From CAYYNP01 sp964472545 (GTDB taxonomy: Bacteria > Planctomycetota > Planctomycetia > Pirellulales > Thermoguttaceae), in NCBI GenBank assembly GCA_964472545.1, contig CAYYNP010000064.1, positions 1 to 36,985 of the forward strand: 36,985 bases of DNA. Reading direction: 5' to 3'. The notes beneath the pieces were generated by a model. The model saw nothing but the letters and a program-made list of their open reading frames with translations. It was not told the origin of the DNA and ran no database searches. This document shows, one piece after another, positions 1-8,041 of the stretch. The stretch's first letter is position 1. Every line of letters begins with the position of its first letter. The translations under genes and the position numbers were made by a program.

Positions 1-255
1 GATGACTCGCGAGACGACGTGACATCTTGCGGAGCAANNNNNNNNNNNNNNNNNNNNNNNNNNNNNNNNNNNNNNNNNNNNNNNNNNNNNNNNNNNNNNN
101 NNNNNNNNNNNNNNNNNNNNNNNNNNNNNNNNNNNNNGATGACTCGCGAGACGACATGACATCTTGCGGAGCAAGATGACTCGCGAGACGACATGACATC
201 TTGCGGAGCAAGATGACTCGCGAGACGACGTGACATCTTGCGGAGCAAGATGACT
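1..255. repeat. 37-bp tandem repeat array, interrupted by assembly gap
   Basis: Head-to-tail 37-bp units are visible at 1-37, 138-174, 175-211 and 212-248, with a 7-base partial unit at 249-255. The units are identical except for one G/A position (base 19: G in the units at 1 and 212, A in the units at 138 and 175). There are no spacers between units, so this is not a CRISPR array. Across each unit junction the sequence forms an 8-bp stem with a GGA loop (CATCTTGC-GGA-GCAAGATG), and each unit also holds the palindrome CTCGCGAG. The length 37 is not a multiple of three, so a coding repeat is unlikely. The array ends 47 bases before the first gene. Confidence 0.95.
38..137. other. Assembly gap (100 N)
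   Basis: Exactly 100 N bases, the conventional placeholder for a gap of unknown size. The same 37-bp repeat lies on both sides, so the assembler most likely broke on the repeat. The true number of repeat copies is unknown and may be much larger than the four seen. Confidence 0.98.
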
Positions 256-302
256 ACTTTGGCAGGTTCCTATCAGGCCTACACACGCGGCGAGAGGAAA
301 GC

Positions 303-1181
303 ATGGCCGGGTCGTTTTTCGAGCGACTTTTCGACTGGGGACGATCCCGGATCTATCCCTCGGGCGCCGATTCCCCGTCCGACGGCTCTGCGGCCGATGG
401 GCCGGAACAATTCATCGAAATCGACGACCGGGGCTCCGACGTCACCGTTTTCGCCTTTGCGGGACTGGCGGCGCAGTATGCCGGCTTGCCGATCTTCGAG
501 TTTCGCGGAATCCTCAATCGCTGTTGCCAAGGCGCAAATCTGGTCTTCGTTCGCGACGTCCGCCGGTTGAGCTATCACGTGACGCCCGACGGCGAGCCGA
601 CCGGCTTGGCGTTCTACGAACGGCAGGTGCGCGAGGCGATGGGACGCTTGGGCGCCCGTTACAACGTGGCCTTGGGAACGTCGATCGGCGGCGGGGCGGC
701 CGTCTACTTCGGCTCGCGCTGTGGCATGGACCAGGTGATCGCCTTCAGCCCTGCCCATCCGCTGACCGTCTATTGCGGCGCGCTGAGCCAGTTGCGAACC
801 TACTTCAACCTGGCCTCGCTGATCCGGTCGCCCGCCGTCTACAAAGAGATGGCGATCATCACGCTGGGCGCCTGGATCTGCTACGGCCGGCTATGCCGCA
901 CCGTGGGCCGCCGAGGGATGTGGCCGGTGCTCGAGGCGTACGCCGAGGCGTCGCCGCGTCCCAGGGCGACCGTCTTCTACGGCGCCCGTTGCCGGCCCGA
1001 TGCGCGGCAGGCGTCGTTGTTCGGCGACCACGAAGAACTAAAACTCGTGCCGCTGCCCTGTGCCCGGCACAACTGCGCCGGCTTCCTCAAGGAGCGCAAC
1101 GAGCTGGCCGAGACCATCCTCCGCGAGATCGAGGCCGGCCGAGAGGCGTTGGAATTGCGGCTGGCCCATCCTCCCACATAA
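303..1181 (+). CDS. Alpha/beta-hydrolase-like protein of unknown substrate
   Basis: Encodes 292 residues. The ATG is preceded by a good ribosome binding site (GAGAGGAAA, 8-10 bases upstream). No clear signal peptide is present, so a cytoplasmic location is likely. Residues 125-130 read GTSIGG, a nucleophile-elbow-like motif with Ser127 as candidate nucleophile after a hydrophobic strand. Asp233 (CRPDA) and His256 (ARHNC) sit where the acid and base of a catalytic triad would be expected. The family is not recognised beyond the fold; the substrate is unknown. It ends 21 bases before the pectate lyase start and could share a transcript with it. A non-catalytic member of the fold is also possible. 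Confidence 0.8.
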   Translation: MAGSFFERLFDWGRSRIYPSGADSPSDGSAADGPEQFIEIDDRGSDVTVFAFAGLAAQYAGLPIFEFRGILNRCCQGANLVFVRDVRRLSYHVTPDGEPTGLAFYERQVREAMGRLGARYNVALGTSIGGGAAVYFGSRCGMDQVIAFSPAHPLTVYCGALSQLRTYFNLASLIRSPAVYKEMAIITLGAWICYGRLCRTVGRRGMWPVLEAYAEASPRPRATVFYGARCRPDARQASLFGDHEELKLVPLPCARHNCAGFLKERNELAETILREIEAGREALELRLAHPPT

Positions 1182-1202
1182 CCCTTGGCCGAGGTGCGTA
1201 CC

Positions 1203-2231
1203 ATGCGAATTGTCGACTTGAGTCTCTTGCTGCTGGTGATTATGGCTACCGCGGGCGTGCGGCCGGCGGCGGCCGATTCGTGGAGCGAGTATGCGCAGCG
1301 GCCGGACGATTGGTATCGCAGCGCCGCTGGGGAACGCATCGTCGCCAACGTGCTCTCGTTTCAATCGCCGCGCGGCAGTTGGCCCAAAAACACCGACGTG
1401 TCGTCGGCCCCCTACCAAGGCGACACGGCGCGGCTGCAAGGGACTTTCGACAACGGGGCCACGCGCGGCGAGATGCGTTTCCTCGCCCGGGCGTATCGTG
1501 CCACGAAGCAACCGCGTTGCCGCGACGCCGTGCTCAAAGCGATCGACCACATCCTCGCGGCCCAATACCCGACCGGGGGCTGGCCGCAGTCGTATCCTCC
1601 CGGCGGCGGATACCACCGGCACATCACCTTCAACGACGGCGCGATGGTCGGGCTGATGGAGTTGTTGCGCGAGGTGGCCCACTCCGACGCGTTCGCCTTC
1701 GTCGACGAGGCACGGCGGCAGAAGGCCGAAGCGGCGTTCGACCGGGGCGTGGCGTGCATCGTCAGGTGCCAGATCGTTGTCGACGGCCGGCCCACGGCGT
1801 GGTGTGCTCAACACGACGAGAAGACCCTCGAACCGCGCAAAGGACGCAGCTACGAGCACGCCTCGATCAGCGGCGGGGAGAGCGTGGGCGTGGTCCGCCT
1901 GTTGATGAGCCTCGACGATCCGAGTCCCGAGGTGATTCGGGCGGTCAACGCGGCCTGTGCGTGGTTCGAGTCGGCCAAGCTGACCGGCATCCGGCAGGTC
2001 CGGCGCGACGGCGACACGCTGATCGTACCCGACGCCGGCGCCCCGCCGCTTTGGGCCCGATTCTATGAAATCGGTACCAATCGCCCCATCTTCAGTGGCC
2101 GCGACGGCGTGATCAAGTACGAGCTGCGCCAGATCGAACACGAGCGCCGCAACGGCTACTCCTGGTACGGCAGTTCGGGTGCCGACGTTTTGGCTCGCTG
2201 GGCGGACTGGAAGCGAGAGCACGGGCAGTAG
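1203..2231 (+). CDS. Secreted pectate lyase, polysaccharide lyase family 10
   Basis: Encodes 342 residues. The ATG at 1203 is chosen over an upstream TTG at 1185 because it follows a GAGGTG ribosome binding site and begins directly with a hydrophobic signal peptide (residues about 5-24, ending in PAAA). The mature part matches the family 10 pectate lyase fold: FDNGAT near residues 82-87, YPTGGWPQ near 122-129, HITFNDGA near 140-147, and WCAQHDEKTLEPRKGR followed by YEHASISGGES near 200-227, the Arg-containing active-site region. Family 10 enzymes cleave polygalacturonate by beta-elimination with calcium and an arginine base. The length fits a single catalytic domain with no binding module. 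It is probably periplasmic or secreted for pectin use. The gene runs into a direct repeat at its 3' end. Confidence 0.88.
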   Translation: MRIVDLSLLLLVIMATAGVRPAAADSWSEYAQRPDDWYRSAAGERIVANVLSFQSPRGSWPKNTDVSSAPYQGDTARLQGTFDNGATRGEMRFLARAYRATKQPRCRDAVLKAIDHILAAQYPTGGWPQSYPPGGGYHRHITFNDGAMVGLMELLREVAHSDAFAFVDEARRQKAEAAFDRGVACIVRCQIVVDGRPTAWCAQHDEKTLEPRKGRSYEHASISGGESVGVVRLLMSLDDPSPEVIRAVNAACAWFESAKLTGIRQVRRDGDTLIVPDAGAPPLWARFYEIGTNRPIFSGRDGVIKYELRQIEHERRNGYSWYGSSGADVLARWADWKREHGQ

Positions 2232-2252
2232 ATTGCCCTCAGCCACCGATGC
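2192..2252. repeat. Imperfect direct repeat, copy 1 (pectate lyase 3' end)
   Basis: About 60 bases covering the last codons and stop of the pectate lyase gene. They match 2403-2462 with small differences; the core GACTGGAAGCG...AGCACGGGCAGTAGAT is shared, as is a later CAGCC(A/G)CCGA(T/C)GC. The two copies bracket the palindromic element at 2259-2402. Confidence 0.8.
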
Positions 2253-2258
2253 CGTCTT

Positions 2259-2402
2259 CGTAGGGTGCGTGCAGCACGGCCACGAAGATTGGTGCGTTTC
2301 GCAAGCCGATTCCCTCGTGTGCACGCGGTGCTGTTGTCTTCCGAGCAATTGCCGTGCGTAACGCACCATGTGTTGTATTTGGCTTGCTCCACGCACCCTA
2401 CG
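2259..2402. repeat. Nested palindromic (MITE/REP-like) element
   Basis: A 144-base stretch bounded by perfect 13-base inverted repeats: CGTAGGGTGCGTG at 2259-2271 and CACGCACCCTACG at 2390-2402. Inside these lies a second 9-base pair of arms, TGGTGCGTT at 2290-2298 and AACGCACCA at 2360-2368, and a small hairpin GTGCGT-A-ACGCAC at 2354-2366. The whole can fold into a long stem-loop. No transposase is encoded. GGGTGCGTT/AACGCACC palindromes are a recurring intergenic theme in many bacteria, so this is probably a non-autonomous mobile or REP-type repeat; that link is from general knowledge, not from a search. Confidence 0.75.
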
Positions 2403-2462
2403 GGCTCGCCCGACTGGAAGCGGAAGCACGGGCAGTAGATCGCGCCGTTCAGCCGCCGACGC
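2403..2462. repeat. Imperfect direct repeat, copy 2 (overlaps PQQ gene 3' end)
   Basis: Second copy of the repeat at 2192-2252. It starts immediately after the right arm of the palindromic element. It contains a vestige of the pectate lyase C-terminal codons and runs into the last codons of the PQQ propeller gene on the minus strand. Confidence 0.8.
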
Positions 2463-5400
2463 AGAGGATCGAGCCGTCGACGAGCGAGACCAGCACGCGG
2501 CCGTCGCGGTCGACGGCCAGTGCGCCCAGTCGCGGCGGCGCCGGCAGATCGACCTTCCAGAGGCGTTTGCCGTCGGATTTTGCATACGCCGCAACGAAGC
2601 ACGGCTCGGTGCCGTGTCCCTTGGCCGTTATCAACACGGCGTTTCGCGCGACTGACAACGCATAGACCTGCTCGCGAAGCGTGGGCCAGACGCTGGACGA
2701 GCGCAGTTCGCGTTCTACCGTGGCAAACGCCTGGCCGATGAGGTTGTATTGTCCCCACTTCTGTGGCGAATCGCCGGGGATCTCACGGTCGAGCGCCGTC
2801 ATTCGCCCCAGCGCAGCGGCCAGCTTTGCGTCCATCTGGGCGACGCTCCAACCGACGACGTCGCCGTATCGTGAGGTCGGGGTGACGAAGAGTTCATCGT
2901 CCCATGCCGGCGCGACGGCGCAGTGGCGGACCGGCGTAAAGGCGGGCCCCTGCAAGCGGCCTTGGGCGTCGATCGCCCTGAAGTTGACCTGCGCCGAGGA
3001 GACGACCTGTCCCGTTCCGCTATAGAGGAGGCGGCCGCCGTGCAGCAGGAAGCGATCTTCAAAGACCATCACGTCGCGTCCGGCCGGCTCGGGCTTTTGG
3101 GCCATGACCGTGTTCCAGGTGGGAATCCGCTTTGCCTCGACGACGTGTGCCTCGCCGGTGGCCAGGTCGAAAGACGCCGGGGCCACGACGTTGCCCGAGG
3201 CGAGCCACAAACGGCCCTTGCCGATCGCCATCGCCCCCAAAGCCGAGGCGGCTCGCAATTCGTAGCGGTCGTTGATCGGCCGGCCGGCCGTGCCGTTGTG
3301 CCAACGAAGTTCTCCGGAGCGTGCGTCGAGGGCGACGACGTGCGTGCCGTCGCGAAAGACGATTCCCGCCGCAGCGTACGCCACGCCGTCGCGTACCGTC
3401 ACCCCGCTGTTGACCGGCCAGGTCGACGCGATACGGCCGTAGACCATGATCCTCCGCTCGATCGGCGCCACGCGAAACCGCCAAAGCAGTTTGCCGCGGG
3501 CGGCATCAAGGCAGTAGACGTACCCGTCGCCGGAACCGACCAGCACGCGTCCTTCCCAAACGGTGGGCGACGCCAACACGGGGCCGCCGGTGGCGAACCC
3601 CCACTTTTCGTCGCCATCGGCGGCGTCCAAGCAACGCACGATCCCGTCTTCGCCCGCAGCGAATACGGAACCTCCTGCGACGACCGATTGAGTCTGCAGT
3701 GCCGATCGAGTGCGCGGCCCACTCTGCCAAAGCACGCGCACGGCCGACGGCACCGCGGCAGCCGACGACGCACTTCGCCGGCTGTTCCCCCGATAGACCG
3801 GCCAATCGCGGGCATCCACGGCCGGAGTGCCTTCGACGGAATGCGGTGCGGCCGTCTGGAGGTTGGCATTCGAAAGGACCTGCCCGTGCGCGTCGAAATC
3901 GCCGCCCGGGCCGAGTACCATCTGGCCCAGGATCGACAGGTTGCAGTCGCAGAGCCAGGGGCCCACGTAGAGCAGGCCGTTGGCCGGAATGGCCCCGTCG
4001 TTGCATCCGGGGCGTGCCGATCGCTCCGACCAATAGAGCTTCTGCTGAAAGTCGTATCGGCCCAGGCCTTCACCGCGGCAATAGAGCGCCTCGGGGCTGC
4101 CGGTAAGCCGCGTACACGAGCCTTTGTGGAATTGGAGGTTTTCGATGGCGTCTCCGCTCTTCGGATCGATGACTTGCACGGCCCCGTTGCGCTCGATGCC
4201 GCTGATCAGCAGTTTGCCCTTTACGTAGAGCAAATTGGGATTGTTGTGGTGTTTCTTCTTCGACCAGAGCAGCCGTCCGTCGTCGATCGAAAACCCGGCC
4301 ACGTTCGCCCGCTTCTGTCCTTGGACGAAGAGTCCCACCGGCGTGGCCAGCAGCATGGCCGTGGTACGAAAGCCGGGGGTGCCGGGGAGTCCTTGGGCTT
4401 CGGTCTCGATGAGTTCGAGCGTCTGGCGTTCTTCGTTGACCCACTGTAGCTCGCCCGAGCGGCGGTCGAGACAGGCCAATCGCGTGCCGGGCTGGTAGTA
4501 GAAGAGCCTCTCGCCGAGGATTCCCAATCCTCGCGAGTCGATGTCTTCTCGTTCGTGCGTCCAGAGCGTCTTCCGCCGGGCAAGATCGTACGCGGCCAGC
4601 GTGTGGCCGAATCCCCAACGGATTTGATGTCTTCCTTTGGGCGAGTAGTTGCGATCGACGTGGCCCCACCCCCAGCCGCGAAACGTGGCGTGTACCTGCA
4701 TGATCTCCGCCGGCGGCTCGCCTTCGCCGCAGAGTACGTAGAGCACGTCGCCGAGCTTGGCCATCCACATCAGCGATCCGGTGGTTTGCGGAACTCGGAA
4801 ACGCTCGAGTTGGGCTCCCGTCTCGGGATCGAGCGTAAGCACGGCGTCGCCGTCGACCATGTAGAAGGCGCTTTCGGTGGCGATGAAGGCCGAGCGATGC
4901 ACCAGGTAACCGGCCGGAAGACGCCGCTGCCAGAGCACACGGCCGTTATAGCCGTTGCGCGCGGTCAGCGTGTTGAGCGTGGGAATCTCCCGATCGTGGT
5001 GGGCGATGTGGCCCGAGGCGATGAAGACCCGTCCGGCGGCGGCCGTGCTGATCAGCGGCATCGCGTGGTAGTAGGGCCCGCCAAACCATTGCGTCAGGTA
5101 CGGGGCTTGGATCACGGTATCGTTCGACACGGGGTTGTTGTCCGGGCCATGGCACCAGTGCGACCAGTCGTCCATTCCCGTCGGCGGCGGCTTGCGGGCG
5201 AGCGTCCAGCCCTCGGCCGTGCTCTCGACGTCGAATCCGGCGCGGCCCAGCGAAGCGGCAAATTCCGCCCCACATCGAACCAACGCGGCGCCCCGGGGCC
5301 GAACCACACGAAACACCTCCGCGGCGGATATGCCTTGCGGCCTTTCGAGCACCACCACGTCGACCAGATTATCGGCATACGGCAGAGGGTCGCCGGCAAG

Positions 5401-5676
5401 GCTCTCGAAGACGACCCGGCCGCCGGGAATCTCCGCTTTCTGCGCCGAGACGATCGCTTCGTCGATCTTCGCCCTGTCGGCGTCGAAGGCGTGGACGAGC
5501 AGATCGCTCGCACGGGCGATCCCTATGGCCGTCTCTCCGCGGCCACATTGCGGCACGGCACACAGACCACGCGAGATTCCGGCACGCTCGATGAGATTCC
5601 GCGCGTCTGCCGATTGGCCGGCTAGAACGGGAGCCCCTGTGACGAGTAGCGAGAGCACAACGAGAGTTCGACACAT
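2449..5676 (-). CDS. Secreted PQQ-type beta-propeller protein with methyltransferase-like N-terminus
   Basis: Encodes 1,075 residues. The start at 5676 is favoured over an in-frame start at 5736 because a TGGAGG ribosome binding site lies just upstream and the protein then opens with a signal peptide (residues 1-20, ending in VLAG). Residues about 30-160 look like a Rossmann methyltransferase-type domain, but the SAM-binding motif I is degenerate (VPQCGRGE where DLGCGxG is usual). The motif DDWSHWCHGPDNNP near 169-181 opens the propeller part. Repeated segments such as GYNGRVLWQ, RSGELQW and AADGDEKWGF are typical PQQ/BamB-like blades, with two runs of them. Such large propellers are abundant in planctomycetes and are likely periplasmic; substrate and cofactor use are unknown. 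Whether PQQ is bound cannot be told. Confidence 0.88.
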   Translation of the reverse strand: MCRTLVVLSLLVTGAPVLAGQSADARNLIERAGISRGLCAVPQCGRGETAIGIARASDLLVHAFDADRAKIDEAIVSAQKAEIPGGRVVFESLAGDPLPYADNLVDVVVLERPQGISAAEVFRVVRPRGAALVRCGAEFAASLGRAGFDVESTAEGWTLARKPPPTGMDDWSHWCHGPDNNPVSNDTVIQAPYLTQWFGGPYYHAMPLISTAAAGRVFIASGHIAHHDREIPTLNTLTARNGYNGRVLWQRRLPAGYLVHRSAFIATESAFYMVDGDAVLTLDPETGAQLERFRVPQTTGSLMWMAKLGDVLYVLCGEGEPPAEIMQVHATFRGWGWGHVDRNYSPKGRHQIRWGFGHTLAAYDLARRKTLWTHEREDIDSRGLGILGERLFYYQPGTRLACLDRRSGELQWVNEERQTLELIETEAQGLPGTPGFRTTAMLLATPVGLFVQGQKRANVAGFSIDDGRLLWSKKKHHNNPNLLYVKGKLLISGIERNGAVQVIDPKSGDAIENLQFHKGSCTRLTGSPEALYCRGEGLGRYDFQQKLYWSERSARPGCNDGAIPANGLLYVGPWLCDCNLSILGQMVLGPGGDFDAHGQVLSNANLQTAAPHSVEGTPAVDARDWPVYRGNSRRSASSAAAVPSAVRVLWQSGPRTRSALQTQSVVAGGSVFAAGEDGIVRCLDAADGDEKWGFATGGPVLASPTVWEGRVLVGSGDGYVYCLDAARGKLLWRFRVAPIERRIMVYGRIASTWPVNSGVTVRDGVAYAAAGIVFRDGTHVVALDARSGELRWHNGTAGRPINDRYELRAASALGAMAIGKGRLWLASGNVVAPASFDLATGEAHVVEAKRIPTWNTVMAQKPEPAGRDVMVFEDRFLLHGGRLLYSGTGQVVSSAQVNFRAIDAQGRLQGPAFTPVRHCAVAPAWDDELFVTPTSRYGDVVGWSVAQMDAKLAAALGRMTALDREIPGDSPQKWGQYNLIGQAFATVERELRSSSVWPTLREQVYALSVARNAVLITAKGHGTEPCFVAAYAKSDGKRLWKVDLPAPPRLGALAVDRDGRVLVSLVDGSILCVGG

Positions 5677-5707
5677 GATCGGCCTCCAGGGGGTCTTCTT
5701 GCCCGGC

Positions 5708-5736
5708 ATTGCACCACGAACTCCCTCGTCGGTCAA
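5708..5736 (-). promoter_or_regulatory. Candidate promoter of PQQ propeller gene
   Basis: On the minus strand, TTGACC (5731-5736) and TGCAAT (5708-5713) are separated by 17 bases. Transcription would begin near 5700, giving a leader of about 25 bases that includes the TGGAGG ribosome binding site. By-eye match only. Confidence 0.35.
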
Positions 5737-5776
5737 GTCTCGGCGCCGGCCCGCCGCTACCGCCGGCCAACTGCTC

Positions 5777-5806
5777 TTGTGGCAATCGGGGCAGATCGCG
5801 TAAAGT
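5777..5806 (+). promoter_or_regulatory. Candidate promoter of TOPRIM-like gene
   Basis: TTGTGG (5777-5782) and TAAAGT (5801-5806) are 18 bases apart, upstream of the start at 5877. With the candidate promoter at 5708-5736 this makes a compact divergent promoter region. Weak consensus match. Confidence 0.3.
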
Positions 5807-5876
5807 CTACTGGGGTTGTTGGTTCGCTTTTTCCACTCCGCCGATCTGTCTGCCTCGCATCGGAAAGCCGATCCCC

Positions 5877-6869
5877 ATGCTGCCAGGTCCCGCAGTGCCC
5901 GAAAGAACTACGGGCAGCATCCGAGAAGCGTTCTGTTCCCGGCTACACGAGTTGCTTCAAGATGAGGCGGCAGCCGGAGCGAACGGGGCTGCCGCCCGGA
6001 ATTGCCTCTTCGCGCACGGATTCACGCCCGGCGACCTGGCCGGATTGCCCGTCGGCCTCTTCACGCGTCCGGCGGAAATCGCCCGTGGCATCCTTCGCAA
6101 CGGATTTCGCATGGAGGCGTTGAAGGCCTCGAAACTCGCTTCCGATCGGCGTCTGGTGGGGCGTTTGGTGGGGCCGATCCGCGACGCACAGGGCCGTATC
6201 GTGAGCTTCTGGGCGCGCCACCCGGAAGGCCATCGGCCGCACTATCTCTACCTCAACGCCCATTGGCAGCGCCACGCGGTGTTCTACGGCCTCGACGTGC
6301 TGCCGGCCGACGTGCTCACCGGCAGCGGGAACCTGCTGATCGTGCGCGATCTGCTCGACGCCCTGCTGCTTCGCTGCCGAGGCTTCCACAACGTCGTGGC
6401 CACCGGCAAGGGCGGGGAGAGGATCTCCGTTGGGCAGTGGCAAAGAGCACACGAGTTGGGTGTGCGGCGGGCGACCTTGGCATGGCCCCATAGCCGCGAC
6501 GGGCTGCGCGACGTGTTGATTGCCTTGGAGAACGCACTTCGCGCCGAGCCGGCGCCCACGGTGTACGTGGTGCCTCGGGTCGACTGGTTCCGCGCCGTCG
6601 GTCCCGGCGAGTTCGTGCGCACCGAAGGCCCCGCGGCGCTGCACGACTTCGTACGCCGGCGGCGCGTCGACGGCTGTCAGTATCTGCTGGAACACCTCAG
6701 CGCAAACGGCCACGCCTTTCCGGCCCCCTGGCCGTCGAGCGAAGCCCAAGCCGCCGAGTTACCACAGCCCGCCGGCGCACGGCGGCCGATCTTCCACCGC
6801 CACGACGACGATGCCGACGTCTGCACGATGCACCAATGCCGCAAGACCGTCTGCTTCTGTTTCGATTGA
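5877..6869 (+). CDS. TOPRIM/DnaG-primase-like protein, probably catalytically altered
   Basis: Encodes 330 residues from the ATG at 5877; the ribosome binding site is weak (GGAAAG about 12 bases upstream), so the start is uncertain. Residues 48-63 (HGFTPGDLAGLPVGLF) and 92-128, with DAQGRIVSFWARHP, resemble the region before the TOPRIM fold in DnaG-type and phage primases. Residues 153-165 (LLIVRDLLDALLL) align with the primase motif that normally reads V-E-G-x-x-D, but the glutamate is Arg157. The next acidic motif (DGD-like) appears as WPHSRDG (203-209). The protein therefore looks like a TOPRIM relative that has lost metal-binding acids. The C-terminus has a Cys/His-rich tail, CTMHQC then CFCFD, that could bind zinc. 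No helicase or zinc-binding N-terminal domain is present. Role unknown. Confidence 0.75.
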   Translation: MLPGPAVPERTTGSIREAFCSRLHELLQDEAAAGANGAAARNCLFAHGFTPGDLAGLPVGLFTRPAEIARGILRNGFRMEALKASKLASDRRLVGRLVGPIRDAQGRIVSFWARHPEGHRPHYLYLNAHWQRHAVFYGLDVLPADVLTGSGNLLIVRDLLDALLLRCRGFHNVVATGKGGERISVGQWQRAHELGVRRATLAWPHSRDGLRDVLIALENALRAEPAPTVYVVPRVDWFRAVGPGEFVRTEGPAALHDFVRRRRVDGCQYLLEHLSANGHAFPAPWPSSEAQAAELPQPAGARRPIFHRHDDDADVCTMHQCRKTVCFCFD

Positions 6870-6906
6870 TGCTTGCCCCCAGCCCGGCCACTCATCAATA
6901 AGCTCG

Positions 6907-7938
6907 CTACGGACAGCAAGGCTTCTGCACGCTGCGCAGGCCGAGCCGACGGCAGCCTTTCGTGCAGGCCGGCACCGTGACCGTCTGCGGGATCATCTTG
7001 CAGACCTGCACTTGCACCTGCTGCTGCTCGGTGTGGGGAACCAGCACCGTGTACGTCTCGGTCTTCTCTTCCGGCACGCACTTATAGGTCGTGACCTGAC
7101 GGGTCTCGATCTTCTTCTGCGGCACGCAAACCGTGTACGGGATCTCACGGGTCTGCTGCTCGGGCACCGTCTCGCAGATCTCGACCGTGCGGGTGCGCGT
7201 CTCCGGCTTGCAGACGGCGACCGTGTACTCGCACGTCTCCTCCACGGTCACAGGCTTCATGCAGGAAACCTCAATCTGCTTCTCGACGATATTCGGCACC
7301 CACACTTTGCAGGTAGTCTGCACCTGGCAGCACCGGATGCAGCCGCCGCATCCGGTCTTGCAGCAATCGCACGAGAGGCAGCGCGCCCGGCCGACGCGGT
7401 GCGAACGTTTCATCGGGCGTTGAACCGGGCCGCAAACCGGGGCACGCTGAACGGGACCGCACGTGACCGCACGTTGCTCCCAGTGCCCTTGATCTTCACA
7501 TACGGTCCGCGTCTCGGTGACCTGCTCCATCTTGCAGACCGTCCGCGTTCCTTGGCGGGTCTCCTGATGCGGCACCATCACCGTGTACTCCTGCTGCTCC
7601 GTGCGGCGAACCGGCTTGTAGACCGTGTAGGTTTCGGTCCGCGTGCGAGTCTCCGGCACCATCACGGTGCGTTCGCACTCGACGGTCTTTGTTTCCGGCA
7701 CGCGATGATAGACCGTATAGGTCCGCTCGCGCGTTTCCGGCGTACACTTGACCACGTCGATCGTGCGCGTCTCCGTCACCATCGTGGGCACGCAGATCGT
7801 CTTCTGCACGTACTCGCACGGCTTTCCGCACGACACGCACGGCGAATCACAACGACCTCCCGTTCCCGCCACGGCGGCATTGGTGACCAACGAAAGCCCC
7901 AACACCAATCCACACAACAACAGACTCCGGGTGAACAT
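6907..7938 (-). CDS. Cysteine-rich YTV-family cell-wall protein
   Basis: Encodes 343 residues if it begins at the second of two adjacent ATGs (7938), which sits 6 bases from an AAGGAG site; the first (7941) is only 3 bases away. A signal peptide covers residues 1-25. The rest is made of repeated short strands rich in Thr, Glu, Arg and Val, with YTVYHR, YTVYKP, YTVMVPH, YTVAVC, YTVCVP and YTVLVPH, and scattered Cys. A central Cys-dense block (CLSCDCCKTGCGGCIRCC) lies near residue 200. This is the hallmark of the YTV proteins known from the proteinaceous, disulfide-rich wall of Rhodopirellula-type planctomycetes. It is likely a structural envelope protein cross-linked by disulfides. It has a strong candidate promoter of its own. 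Confidence 0.9.
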   Translation of the reverse strand: MFTRSLLLCGLVLGLSLVTNAAVAGTGGRCDSPCVSCGKPCEYVQKTICVPTMVTETRTIDVVKCTPETRERTYTVYHRVPETKTVECERTVMVPETRTRTETYTVYKPVRRTEQQEYTVMVPHQETRQGTRTVCKMEQVTETRTVCEDQGHWEQRAVTCGPVQRAPVCGPVQRPMKRSHRVGRARCLSCDCCKTGCGGCIRCCQVQTTCKVWVPNIVEKQIEVSCMKPVTVEETCEYTVAVCKPETRTRTVEICETVPEQQTREIPYTVCVPQKKIETRQVTTYKCVPEEKTETYTVLVPHTEQQQVQVQVCKMIPQTVTVPACTKGCRRLGLRSVQKPCCP

Positions 7939-8041
7939 CATTCGCTCCTTAAGGCAAGGGACCCAAACGGCAGAGGCACGAAGCGTGCGGCGGCCGGCGG
8001 CGCGGGCTGCCAGACATATGCACGCGCAGAGACGACGTCTG

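Noticed and set aside
1..255. CRISPR array
   Set aside because: Units abut directly with no spacers of any length, and no cas genes are present.
524..2068. Long plus-strand open frame of 514 codons overlapping two genes
   Set aside because: It is an Arg/Pro-rich alternative-frame shadow of the hydrolase and pectate lyase genes, with no motif and no ribosome binding site.
2923..4449. 508-codon plus-strand open frame antisense to the PQQ propeller gene
   Set aside because: It mirrors the well-supported minus-strand propeller and has no recognisable domains.
5801..5814. Shared AGTCTACTGGGG with the region upstream of glpK (16393-16404), as a possible common regulatory site
   Set aside because: A 12-base match is expected by chance in a window of this size and the two sites differ in position and orientation relative to genes.
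5877..6869. Functional DNA primase (dnaG)
   Set aside because: Too short, no zinc-binding or helicase-binding domain, and the key acidic residues are absent.
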